From Parvularia atlantis (taxonomy: Eukaryota > Opisthokonta > Rotosphaerida): a stretch of DNA of 61,707 nucleotides. The notes under the pieces were generated by a model, which worked only from the letters and a program-made list of their open reading frames with translations, searched no databases and was not told the origin of the DNA. Shown piece after piece: positions 19,960 to 29,575 of the stretch (its first letter is position 1; the number at the start of each line of letters is the position of its first letter). Both the position numbers and the translations under genes were made by a program. The stretch spans positions 1-61,707 of the forward strand of contig CALSCO010002360.1 of the NCBI GenBank assembly GCA_943704415.1. Reading direction: 5' to 3'.

Positions 19960-21308
19960 TCATTCGCCGCCACCGGGCAGGTTGAGGCCGAGCATGCCCT
20001 GCATCTGGTCGTAGAGCACGAGCACGAGGGCCGAGCCGACCGTGCGGAGGGCGTTGGCACCGGCGCCCTTGAAGAGCGCGCTGAGGCCCTCGTCGCGCGT
20101 GACCTTGACGAAGCAGTCGATCGTGCCGCGGTAGATCCACTTGTCCTTGGGCTTCTCCGACTGCATCTGGAGGCGGCGGCGGACCGTGTCCATGGGGTAC
20201 GAGGCGTAGCCGGCGGCGATGGCCGTGGTCTGGGCGACGACGAACTTCGACGCGATGCCCATGACGCCGAGGTCGTACCGGTACGGGTTCTTCTCGCGCA
20301 AGGAGTCATACAGGCCGAAGTAGACGCCGCGGTACGGGATGATGCCCGCGACCGACACGCCAAAGCCGTTGTACAGGCCGCGGATGCCCTGCGGGCCTGT
20401 CGCCGTCTTGACCAGGCAGTCCCACAGGCCGTTGAAGTCGCGCTTGCCCTTGCCGACGTCCGACGCGAGGCGCGTACGGGCGTAGTCGAGCGGGTAGACG
20501 ATGCAGAGCGAGCCAGCGCCCGCGAGGCCGCCCGAGGCGAGCTGGACGAGGAAGAACATGCCAAACTCGGTCTTCGGGTTGTACCTGCACGAGAGAGGCG
20601 CGCAAGCGTCAGGCCCCTGGCGTGCGCGCCCCGCGGGCAAGCGCGACGCACTTCGGGAACAGCTTCTTGATCGAGTCCTTGAAGGCGAAGTTGAACGCCT
20701 GGGTCGGGAAGTAGCGAATCACGTTGGTCATGTTGCCGCGCCAGAAGGCGAGGATGCCCTGCTCCGAGGCGACACGCGAGAAGGCGTTGCCGATGCCGGT
20801 GTAGCGCGCGACCTGGCGGGGGTTTCGGTATGCGTGAGCGGGGCGCTCGATGCGATGCGATGCGATGCGATGCGCACCTCGCCCGAGCGGATGCGCGGGT
20901 TGGCATCCTGCGTCTGGATGATGAGCTTGACGCGCTCGATCGGGGCCGTGCAGGTCTTGGCGATGGCGCCTGGTGCAGCGCAGCAAGCGGGGGCGCGGCG
21001 GGTCAGCGGCAGACGCGGGCGACACGTGCGCGTGAGAGCATGCAGGGGCAGCGGACGGGACAAGGCCCCTCAGTCTGAAAAATTATCAGGGTGATAGGTT
21101 CACCAGGGCGCGGCGGCCGCGAGGGCCGCGCGACGCGTCTGTATGGTGCATGTAGTGTGGTCGTCACGGGGAGGCGGGCGGGGCGCGCGTGTGCCAAGCG
21201 GACGAGAGAAGGGGGAGGGAGGAAGGCGCGGGGGCACGCACCAGCCGTGCCGCCGAGGGAGAAGTCAAGCAGGAAGCCCGTGACTGTCGAGTACGTGTCC
21301 TTCGACAT
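19960..21308 (-). CDS. AAC: Mitochondrial ADP/ATP carrier
   Basis: Starts [20 protein letters not shown] at 21306-21308. Three mitochondrial-carrier repeats are visible: [49 protein letters not shown]; and [16 protein letters not shown]. The last should read RRRMMM in ADP/ATP carriers; here codons at 20164-20181 give RRRLQM. Other carrier hallmarks are present ([67 protein letters not shown]). About 310 residues after splicing, normal length. It exchanges cytosolic ADP for matrix ATP across the inner membrane. The first intron (20970-21241) is 272 nt, several times the local norm. A GATGC array lies in the next intron. The variant signature could mark altered selectivity, though the rest is AAC-like. 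Confidence 0.94.
20849..20873. repeat. Five tandem GATGC units in an intron
   Basis: Perfect 5 x 5-bp array inside the second intron of the ADP/ATP carrier gene. Confidence 0.95.
20970..21241 (-). other. AAC: Unusually long first intron of the ADP/ATP carrier gene
   Basis: 272 nt with a normal GTGCG donor and CACCAG acceptor, against about 45-80 nt elsewhere. It contains an AT-rich island (GATAATTTTTCAG near 21070-21083) in otherwise GC-rich sequence. Confidence 0.75.
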
Positions 21309-21866
21309 GGCGTGCGGGTGGGCGGTGCGGGGGGAGAATGGACCGGCCTGTGCGCGAGTGCCGTGCCGTGTGAGTCGTTGCTGGCGCGCCGCGTGACGAC
21401 GAAGAGATTTCCGCGCCGCGAGGCGAAGGGGGGGGGCGCCGGCCGTCCCCGCCCACCCTGTCCCGCGCACCCAAGCACAAGCAGCGTGGCACTCGGCGCG
21501 CAGACGCGAGCCGCGCGCCGGTGCCACCCACAGCGGCCGGGTGCGACGAGGGCGGGCCACGTGCTCGCGCGGCCAGAAAGAAAGGGCACGAACGGCACCC
21601 GCCGCGCGCGCGCGACCCCGCGGCCGCGCCGCAGCGTGTGCGCGCATGCAGGCCGTCCTCCGGCGCGGGTGTGCGCGCGGGGTGCCCAACGCGCGGCGCG
21701 GCGGCGTGCACGAGGCGCGCAAGAAGAGAGAGCGAGGGCCATGCGGGTCGCGGAAAACGGGTTCACGCATGGCCGCGCGGCCGGAATCTTCCGGGCGGCC
21801 CACGTGGTTTGAAGCCCAAGTGCGTTTGTACACAGCGGCATCGCGCGGGTCCCGTCGATCGCTCTC
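21309..21866. promoter_or_regulatory. 558-bp gene-free stretch upstream of the ADP/ATP carrier
   Basis: The longest gene-free stretch in the window, between the start of the ADP/ATP carrier gene and the stop of the F-box/LRR gene, both on the minus strand. Long open frames cross it on both strands but match nothing, have no intron pattern and look like GC-bias shadows. A G-run lies near 21428-21434. It presumably holds the carrier promoter, its leader and the F-box 3' UTR. Confidence 0.4.
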
Positions 21867-23432
21867 TCAGCGCTGCAGCGCGCCCGACCCGACCGCTTGC
21901 CACCCGAGGGCCGGCAGGAGAACCTCGCGCACATCCAGCGGCACGTGCGCACAGCCGTCGAGCAGCACGCGCCGCAGCCGCGACACCCACGGCGGCGTCG
22001 CACACAGCGCCAGCAGCTCGCGCACGGCCGACTGGCGCAGATCGAGCTCAACGAGGGCCGGCGCAGCGGCGAGCGCGTCGACCGTCGTGACGTGCGCCGT
22101 GAGCTGCAGGCGCAGCGTCGCCAGCGCCGCGCAGCCCGCGAGCGCCGCCACGTCCGCGTCGCCCACGTCCGTGCCCGACAGGTCGAGGTACACGAGGCGC
22201 TCGAGCGCGGCCAACGGCGCGGCGCGGCGCACGCTCGAGAAGGCCAGCGTGAGCGACGCGAGCGACTCGACCGCTGCGAGGGCCGCGGCCACGCGGTCGC
22301 CGTCCAGGGCGAGCGCGAACGGGACCTCGAGCACCTCGAGCCGCGTGCACAGCGCCAGCGCGTCCAGCGTGCGCACCGCCGAGCCGAACATGCGCACGAC
22401 GCGCAGACGCCCGCACGAGCCCAGCGGCGCGATCGAGCCGACGGCGCGCGCCCCGCTCAGGTCCAGCGTCTCGAGCCGCGCGCACGACGCGAGCGCCGCG
22501 AGGCTGGCGACGAGCGTGTCCGTGAGCAGGAGTTCGCGCAGCACAGTGCAGTGCCGCAGCGCGTCGATGTCTGCGACGGGCGCGCCCTAGCGGCGCCGAG
22601 CGTGAGCACGGAGCGCGGTCGTCACCGTGGCGGCGCACGGTCAGGTTGAGCGTCTCGAGCCGCGTGCAGGCCGCGAGCGCGGCGATGTCGGCGATGGCCG
22701 TGCCACGCAGGTCGAGCCGACGCAACGACGCCAGCGCGGCCGTGAACGGGGCAAGCGTCCTGCGCCGCGGCGGTCAAGCTCGCGAGGCACGCGCGCGAGC
22801 ACGCAGACGCACTGGAGACGCGTCCCGGCCAGCGACAGCCCGTGCAGGTACGGCGACGACACGGCGGCGCTGTCCGACGCCCGCCGCTGCGCCGCGGCCT
22901 TGCGCTGCTTGACGAGCGCGAGCGGCACGAGCGTGCGGGCCGTCGCAGACTCGGAAGACGGCGGCACGGTCACCGAGAACGGCACGCGCAGCGCGTCCAG
23001 GCGCCGCAGCAGCTCGTCCCACGACAGCCGCTCGGGCGGGGGCACGCGCACACGGCGGGGCGGGCGGGGCGGGCGGGGCGGGCGCGGCAGGCGCCGATGC
23101 CGCGTCGGGCGCCAGATGGCTGACTCGTCCTCGTCCGTGTCGCGGCCCGAGTCGTCCTCGGGCTCGCTCCCGTTGCTACTGCTGCTGTCACGCTGGCCGT
23201 CCTCGTCCGCCGATGACGACCGGCCCTCGTCCTCGTCCTCGAGCACGAGGAGGCGCGTCGGGCCGATCCGCACCGGCAGCACGTGCGCGCGCGACGCCTG
23301 CATCGTCTCGACGGCCGCGTCGCGCCACACCCGGCACACGCCGCGGCACACGCAGAACACGGTTGGCGCGCCCAGGTGCGCAAACACGTGCGCCAGCAGC
23401 TCGTGCGGCAGCGCCGTCCAGTCGGGCGGCAT
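21867..23432 (-). CDS. F-box protein with leucine-rich repeats
   Basis: I place the start at MPPDWTALPHELLAHVF (23430-23432), the beginning of an F-box (LPxELLxxVFxHL...VCRxVCRVWRDAA). An upstream in-frame Met at 23483 would add a Val/Cys-rich leader overlapping the neighbouring stop and looks like non-coding sequence. After an acidic Ser/Glu/Asp spacer and a PPRPPRPPR tract come LRRs: LDLRGTAIADIAALAACTRLETLNLT, then LRELLLTDTLVASLAAL, LETLDLSGARAVGSIAPL, LVYLDLSGTDVGDADVAAL and LVELDLRQSAV (each shown in part). By family knowledge the F-box binds SKP1 in an SCF E3 ligase and the LRRs recruit substrate. About 480 residues, with two short introns. Confidence 0.85.
23056..23082. repeat. Three 9-bp tandem repeats coding PPR-type residues
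   Basis: Three perfect copies of CGGGGCGGG inside the F-box gene; on the coding strand they give the Pro-Pro-Arg tract. Confidence 0.9.
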
Positions 23433-23479
23433 CTTGTCACGCGCAAAGTGTGCACACACGCACACACAGACAGCTGTGC

Positions 23480-25733
23480 TCATGACGACGACGAGTACGA
23501 GCCCGTAATCTCCTCGAGTGTCCGCCCCTGCGCGCGCGCGCGTGTCAGGCAGCTGTCAGGCAGCTGCCGGAGCGCGCGCGCCCGGTCGCCCACCTTTGTC
23601 TCGGGCACGAAGGCGAACGTGAACAGGAACGAGACGACGTTGGTGGCGATGAACGGCAGGAAGACGTACTTCTCGGCCAGGTTCTCGTTCAGGATCGGGA
23701 AGAGCTGCGGGCGCGCGTCAGCGTGAACGCACGCGAGGCGTGTGTGCGTGCGTGTGCGTACCTGGGCCACGGCGTAGTTGGCAGCCCAGTTGAACGGCAA
23801 CGCGATGGACGACGCCGTGCCGACGTCGCTCGACGGGAAGATCTCGGAGATGATGAGGAACGGGATTGGCCCGAGGCCTACGGCGAAGGCCATGACGAAC
23901 AGGTACGCGCTCACGACGCCAAGGACGCTGCGCGCGCACACGTTGAGCACGGCCGAAAGAGCACGCGCCACGCACCCGCTATTGACGACGTATGAGATGC
24001 AGAAGAGCGACGCCGTCAGCGCCATGCCGAGTTCGGCGCTGCGACGCCGCGGCGTGAGCACGCACACCGGCGCGCACGCACACGGCGCACAAGAGCAGCA
24101 GCGGGCGCCGCCCGAGGCGGTCCATCAGGAACACGGCGAGCAGCGTCAGCAGCACGTTCCAGGCACCGATCAACACAGTAAGCAGCTGCGGTGCACCCCC
24201 AGTGGTCAGCGTATGCCGTGCCCACCGTGTGAGCGCGCGCGGGCGCACCTGTGCGTTGTCGGAGATGGCGCCAAACAGCTCGCTCGAGTAGTAGAAGACG
24301 ACGTTCACACCGGACAGCTGCGCGGGCACACTCAGCGCGTACGAGAGCCGTCGCGCGAGACGCACTTGCTGCGCCAGGCTGAGCGCGATGGCGACGACGA
24401 GCGGGCGGCGCAGCGACCGGTTGCGCAGGAGGCGCACGAGCGCAAAGCCCTGCTGCTGCGTCGCGTCCTGCGGTGCGTGTGAGCCGACGCGGCCATGGGC
24501 AGGCACGATCGCGCGCGCGCACGAGGTTCTGTGACGCCTGGCCGACGCTGATGAGCGTGATCTCCTCCTGCACATCGAGCGTGCCGCGCAGCCGCGCGAG
24601 GTCGCGCTCGGCCGTCTCGTTGCGGCGCTGCATGATCAGCCAGCGCGGCGACTCACAGCAGCTGCGCGGCCGGGCCGGGGTGAGCCGGGCGCGATCGCGC
24701 GCAAGGGTCCGCGCACAAGATGAGCATCGCGCTCTGGACGAGCGAGATGAACACGGTGAAGCCGAGCAACCAGCGCCAGCCGGGCGCGTTGCTCAGCGGG
24801 ATACCGATGACCTGCGAAAACAGGATGCCGACGGTGAGGGACAGCTGCAGCGCGCGTGCCAATGTCAGCCGCGGCCGGATCAACAAGCGGCACGCGCGTG
24901 CCTGGAAGATGACGCCAAAGGCGCCGCGCAGGGCCGGCGTCGTGATCTCGCCGACGTACATCGGCACGGCCACGGACGACACGCCGGCGCCCATGCCAAC
25001 GAAGAAGCGGCCAAACATGAGGTAGGTCGGCTGGCGCGTCGGGCCGATGAGCGTGTGCGCTCGGCCGCGACTGCCGCGTCGCACCGTCATCGCCAGCGCC
25101 TGCAGCACCGAGCCAAGCAGGAAGAACACGTTGGTGAAGAGGATGGCGCTGCGGCGGCCAAAGCGGTCGGCCAGGAAGCCCGCGACCAGCCCGCCCGCGA
25201 GACCGCCGAGTGCGAACAGGCCGACGATGAGGCCCTACCGGCCGCGCGCGACGTGAGCCTCTGCCACAGACGCGCGGGCCGCGCACGCACCCAGGTCGTG
25301 TCGTCCACGTCGGGGAAGCAGTCCGGGAACGGCTCGGACCGGGGCTCGGGCGGACTGCAGCCCTCGCCGACGACGGACTGTGTGCGCGGAGTGTCAGCGC
25401 GCCGCCGTGCTGCTGATGACGACGGCGCAGCAGCAGCAGCCGCGCGTCCCGCCCGCCCGGCCGCGCACAACGCACCGCCTTCGGGATGTTGATCACGCCG
25501 TTGTGGTAGCCAAAGTTGAACGCCGAGAGCGACGCGACGACTGCGCGGCGCGCGGGGAAAGGGGCGTGAGCGGCATTTGGGGGCACGGCGAGCGGCGCGC
25601 CGGCCCGCCCGCACGCACGCGCGCAGTACACCAAGAAGCCCGTCAGCTGGCCTTTCACCGGCTCGGGCTCGTCTGCGTCCTTGCGACGGTTGACCAGCAG
25701 CGGCTCTGCGGCCGAGTCTTCGACGCCGGCCAT
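23480..25733 (-). CDS. GLUT-like (SLC2-type) facilitative sugar transporter
   Basis: Starts MAGVEDSAAEPLLVNRRKDA at 25731-25733. Exons give VASLSAFNFGYHNGVINIPK (helix 1), GGLAGGLVAGFLADRFGRR, FGRFFVGMGAGVSSVAVPMY, ESPRWLIM, QLSGVNVVFYYSSELF, VFLMDRLGRRPLLL, PFLIISEIFPS and FVPETKGRTLEEI, i.e. all major-facilitator sugar-porter signatures in order, ending in a Ser-rich tail. Helix 1 has GYHN where proton symporters have GYDT and GLUT1 has GYNT, so a uniporter is the better guess. About 480 residues. It lies 47 bp upstream of the F-box start in the same orientation. Sequence differs clearly from the sugar porter at 14.5 kb, so this is not a recent duplicate. Confidence 0.93.
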
Positions 25734-25803
25734 CCGGGTGTGGAGCGCCGTGCGCAAAGTGACCAGCTGCGACCAGACAACCAGTGCACATGGCCCGCAC
25801 AAT

Positions 25804-26919
25804 CTAAGCAGAGAGCGGTCGCAGCGAGCTCTCGGGCAGGTGCTCGGCCTCGCCGTAGTCGACGTACTGCACCACGTACGACGCCCCAGCCGCCTGCAGC
25901 ACCTGCGCGCGGTACCACTGCCCGTCGGCCGAGAACTGCGCCTCAACCTTGTCGCCCGGCTGGAACCGCGGCAAGGCGTCGAGCGGCGTGGGCAGGCGCG
26001 GGCGGGGTGGGCGTCCGCGTCCGCTGCCGGCCAGGGGCGCCTGCTGCTGCACAGGTACGGGTTGCTGCTGCTGCTGCTGCAAGGGCGCTGGCGGCTGCTG
26101 CGGCGGCTGCTGCTTCTGGCGCGGCGGCACGGGCGCGGGCGCGACGTACACCGGCTGCAGCGGCTGCGGCGGCTGCGTGACGGCCGGCTGCGCTCTTGGC
26201 GCGGCGCTCAAGCCCCACACGGCCTCGGCGACAGCGGGCGCGGCGGCAGCGGGCGCGGCGGCAGCGGGCGCGGCGGCAGCGGGCGCGGCGGCAGCGGGTG
26301 CGCGGCCCCACGCGCCGGGCGCCATGGGTTGGGCAGGTGGCGTCGCTGCGGCCGCTGCGGCTGTCGGCTTGGTGGTCGCCTTGCTCGCGACGCTGCTCCA
26401 CGACTTGGCGGGCACGGCGGCGGCTCCGGGGCGCGTCGACACGGCGGACCCACCAAGCGAGGGGAACTGCGACTCGTCCTGCAGCGCCTCGGCGGCCGGG
26501 TCGATGGCCGTGCGGCTCATGAGCGTCGTGAGCAGCGGGTCGTCGTCGATGTCCGACACGGCCACGACGGTCGAGCTCTTGTAGCGCGAGGCGTCGTGCA
26601 GCTGCTTGATGCTCGCATCCTGCCGCGCGGCGGGCGGGGCACCGACGTCGGTTGCGTGGCCACGCGCACAGTGCACGTGCGCAGCCCCCGCGCACGCACG
26701 CGCTGCCGCATCACCCGGTTCAGCCGTTCCTCGCGGCTCTCGTACACGTTCACGGGCCGGCTGACGCTGTCGGGCGCCGACTTGCCGGCCTGGTCGCCCC
26801 ACACATGGCCTGTGCCACTGCGTGCGCGCACGCGCGCGTCGTGAGCATCGAGCTGTGGCACGCCGCGCGCGCGCCACGTGCCTCGATGAGAGCGTGACGA
26901 TGGTCTGCTTCGGCGGCAT
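25804..26919 (-). CDS. Tudor-domain protein with low-complexity linker
   Basis: Starts MPPKQTIVTLSSR at 26917-26919. The second exon reads GTGHVWGDQAGKSAPDSVSR and ESREERLNRVMRQ, then SSTVVAVSDIDDDPLL and ESQFPSLGG. A Gln/Ala/Pro-rich linker follows with four AAAAP units and a Gln tract. The C-terminus is a single SMN-type Tudor domain (FQPGDKVEAQFSADGQWYRA, then QYVDYGEAEHL, with aromatic residues W, Y, Y and Y in place). Such Tudor domains read methyl-arginine or methyl-lysine, often in spliceosome assembly or histone binding. About 330 residues. Whether this is an SPF30/SMN relative is not clear because the N-terminal part is not shared. Confidence 0.8.
   Translation of the reverse strand: MPPKQTIVTLSSRHVARARRATARCSRRARARTQWHRPCVGRPGRQVGARQRQPARERVREPRGTAEPGDAAARACAGAAHVHCARGHATDVGAPPAARQDASIKQLHDASRYKSSTVVAVSDIDDDPLLTTLMSRTAIDPAAEALQDESQFPSLGGSAVSTRPGAAAVPAKSWSSVASKATTKPTAAAAAATPPAQPMAPGAWGRAPAAAAPAAAAPAAAAPAAAAPAVAEAVWGLSAAPRAQPAVTQPPQPLQPVYVAPAPVPPRQKQQPPQQPPAPLQQQQQQPVPVQQQAPLAGSGRGRPPRPRLPTPLDALPRFQPGDKVEAQFSADGQWYRAQVLQAAGASYVVQYVDYGEAEHLPESSLRPLSA
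26233..26292. repeat. Four perfect 15-bp repeats (coding AAAAP)
   Basis: Unit AGCGGGCGCGGCGGC repeated four times, followed by a degenerate fifth, inside the Tudor gene; in frame on the minus strand. Confidence 0.95.
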
Positions 26920-26981
26920 CTTCGAGCGCAATTTCGAGCTGTCACGCAGCCTGCACCTTGACCTTTGACCAGTTCGATCTG
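26920..26981. promoter_or_regulatory. Divergent promoter (Tudor / NHE) with TTCGA motifs
   Basis: 62 bp between divergent starts. Contains ATTTCGA (26931-26937), TTCGA (26921-26925 and 26973-26977) and CTTGACCTTTGACC, an imperfect direct repeat of TGACC. Confidence 0.4.
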
Positions 26982-29521
26982 ATGCAGTCGACCGACGGCG
27001 GGCTGGGCGACGCGGCCGTCGCGGCCGTGCACGCCGCCGCGCGTGCCGTCCGCGGCTTTGCTGTCGTGCGCGCCGAGGGCACGGGGGCGCCCGTCGCCGG
27101 CGAGGACACGGGCGCGGACGGGGAGGTCCTGCTCTCGTTCTCGATCATGTGCGTGGACCGGCCACCCGCGGCTGCGCGCACGGCCGCTCGGACGCTCGGG
27201 GCTTATCGTGTTTGCGCGCCCGCTCGACCGCCCGCGTCCGCAGGCTCATGCTCGTCCTGCTCGGGCTGACCGTCGCCGTCGCCTACATGATCCAGCGCAC
27301 GGGGATCAAGGTCATCCACGAGACGCTCGTGGCCATCATCCTCGGCGCCGTCGTCGGCATGGCCATGCACCTCGCGCGCATCGAGAAGCTCGAGGAGCTG
27401 ACGCAGGCGCGGCGCCCGCGGACCCGCCCCCGCCGCCCGCTAAACTTCCGCCGACCGCGTGCAGTTCAACGCTGACCTGTTCTACTTCCTCCTGCTGCCG
27501 CCCATCATCTTCAACTCGGGCTACGACCTCAAGCGCCGCCCGTTCTTCGCCAATCTCGTCGGTGCGCGTGCATGCACGTGCACGCGGCTCGGCGCTGCTG
27601 AGCGCCCGCGCAAGGCATCCTGACGTTCGCCTTCTTCGGCACAACGATCGCGACGTTTGTGACGGGGTGCGCGCCGCCATTGCGGTCGTGCATGAGCGCC
27701 GCTTACGTGTTTTGCCGCAGCGGCCTGCTATACGCGCTCACCCTCGCCGGCGTCGACGCGGGCTACATGCCGCTGATCGACTGCCTCATCTTTGGCGCGC
27801 TCATTAGCGCGACGGACCCCGGTGCGCCCGCGCCAGCACGCAGCGTTGCCGGTGCTGAGCAGCGGCGCTCCGCAGTCACGGTCCTGGCCATCTTCCACGC
27901 GATGCACGTCGACCCCAAGATCTTTGCGCTCGTCTTTGGCGAGAGCATCATGAACGACGCGATCGCCATTGTGCTCTTCCAGACGCTGATCAAGTTTGAG
28001 CACATGAGTGGGTGGCCGCGATGCGCCCGCGACGTGTCGCTGAGGCGCTGCCGCCGCAGACGTGACCTTTGACAGCGTCATGGCGGCCTTTGGCGGCTTC
28101 CTCGGCATCTTCTTCGGCTCATTTGCGATCGGCACGCTCATGGGCTGCTTCGCCGCGCTGGTGCGTGCCCGCGCAGGTCCGCGCTGTGTTGCTCACCGCG
28201 TGTTGGTGGCCCGCAGCTGTTCAAGCACATCCGCCTGTACGAGTACCCGGGCCTTGAGGCGACGACATTCGTAATCATCGCGTACATCTCGTTCCTGCTG
28301 GCGCAGGGCGTCGGCACGAGCGGTGCGTGCGCGAGGACACGTCCTCGGCGCCCGCGTGTGCTCACCGGGCCGTGCGTAGGCATCGTGTCGATGCTCTTCT
28401 GCGGCATCTCGATGGCGCACTACGCCTTCTACAACATGTCGCTCAAGACGCAGCAGACGACCAAGTACATGTTCCAGCTGATTTCGTTCATGGCCGGTGC
28501 GGCGGTGGGCGCGTGCACCGCGGGACGCGCGCTGACCGCTCGGCGGCAGAGAACTTTGTCTTCTCGTATGTGGGCCTGACGATCTTCACCAACTACAACC
28601 TCGTGTACAAGCCCGCGTTCATCATCTGCTCATTCGTGCGTGCACAGCAGCCGGTTTTGCGCGCAGCAGCGGCTGACCCGTCCGTCCGCCCTGGCAGCTG
28701 GTTATCCTCGTCGCACGCGCGTGCAACATTGTGCCGCTGTCGTTCCTGCTCAACATCTTCCAGAAGGACCGCTCGCTGCGCCTCACAGTCAAGCACCAGA
28801 CGATGCTGTGGTGGTCCGGTGCGCGCCCCGTGCGGGGCGCGGTGCCCAGTACTCACCGTGGCACGGCCAGGCCTGCGCGGCGCGCTCGCGTTCATGCTCG
28901 CGACCAAGGCCACTGGCGAGTCGGCCGGCGTCATCCTCTCGACCACGCTCGTGCTCGTCGTCGCGACGGTGGCCATCTTCGGCTCGAGCACGCGCGTCAT
29001 GCTCGAGAAGCTCGACATCCCCATCGGCGTCGTGGACGAGGAGGACGAGGACCAGCGGGTGATGTCGCCGGCCGAGCTGGTGCGGCCCGTCTGCCCAGCC
29101 GCGCTCGCGCCAGGTTTGCTCAGAACGCGTAAACGGCCAGGCCAACGCGCACTGGTCTGTGCGCATCAACCGGCTCTACATCGAGCCCTTCCTCATGAAC
29201 CCCAAGCCGCCCTCGCTGCGCGCCGAGGCCAACGGCCACGGGGCCATCGCGCCCAGCAGCTCCGGCAGCGACGACGCGCGGCCCTCGCTGCTGCAGCGCA
29301 ACACGGGCCAGTGCGTCTGTCCGCGTGGCCTGCACACGCCGCCGTCGCTCACCGGGGCGTGCAGAACGCGCTCGCAGTTTGTGCTCAACACCGAGGCCGA
29401 CGACCTCGCCGACGTCTCGGCGCGCTACTCGGCCGCGACCGACGCCGAGTACGAGATGGATGTGCGCGCAACGTACAGCAGCGACATGAAGGGCGGCGAC
29501 GAGGAGATTGTGCCAATCTGA
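26982..29521 (+). CDS. Na+(K+)/H+ exchanger, NHE6/7/9-like
   Basis: I choose ATG 26982 ([12 protein letters not shown]). About a dozen exons splice to a multi-span antiporter: [60 protein letters not shown] (amiloride-site region), [31 protein letters not shown] (ion-binding Asn-Asp pair), [40 protein letters not shown] and [18 protein letters not shown]. The CPA1 core is complete and about 12 membrane helices are visible. It ends in a hydrophilic tail with an acidic [10 protein letters not shown] patch, to EEIVPI. Homologues exchange luminal H+ for cytosolic Na+/K+ in endosomes, vacuole or Golgi and set organelle pH. Confidence 0.95.
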
Positions 29522-29575
29522 CTATATGAAGGCTGTTCCAGAGAGCGGCACTGGCAATGGCAAGCGCACAGCGCG

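Noticed and set aside
19927-20670. A 247-codon plus-strand frame opposite the ADP/ATP carrier.
   Set aside because: It is the antisense shadow of a strongly conserved carrier gene and shows no homology of its own.
21003-22051. Long minus-strand open frames (about 270-295 codons) over the gene-free stretch upstream of the ADP/ATP carrier.
   Set aside because: They overlap the true first exon and intron of the carrier and the end of the F-box gene, are Arg/Ala/Pro-rich, contain no motif and reflect GC-bias suppression of stops.
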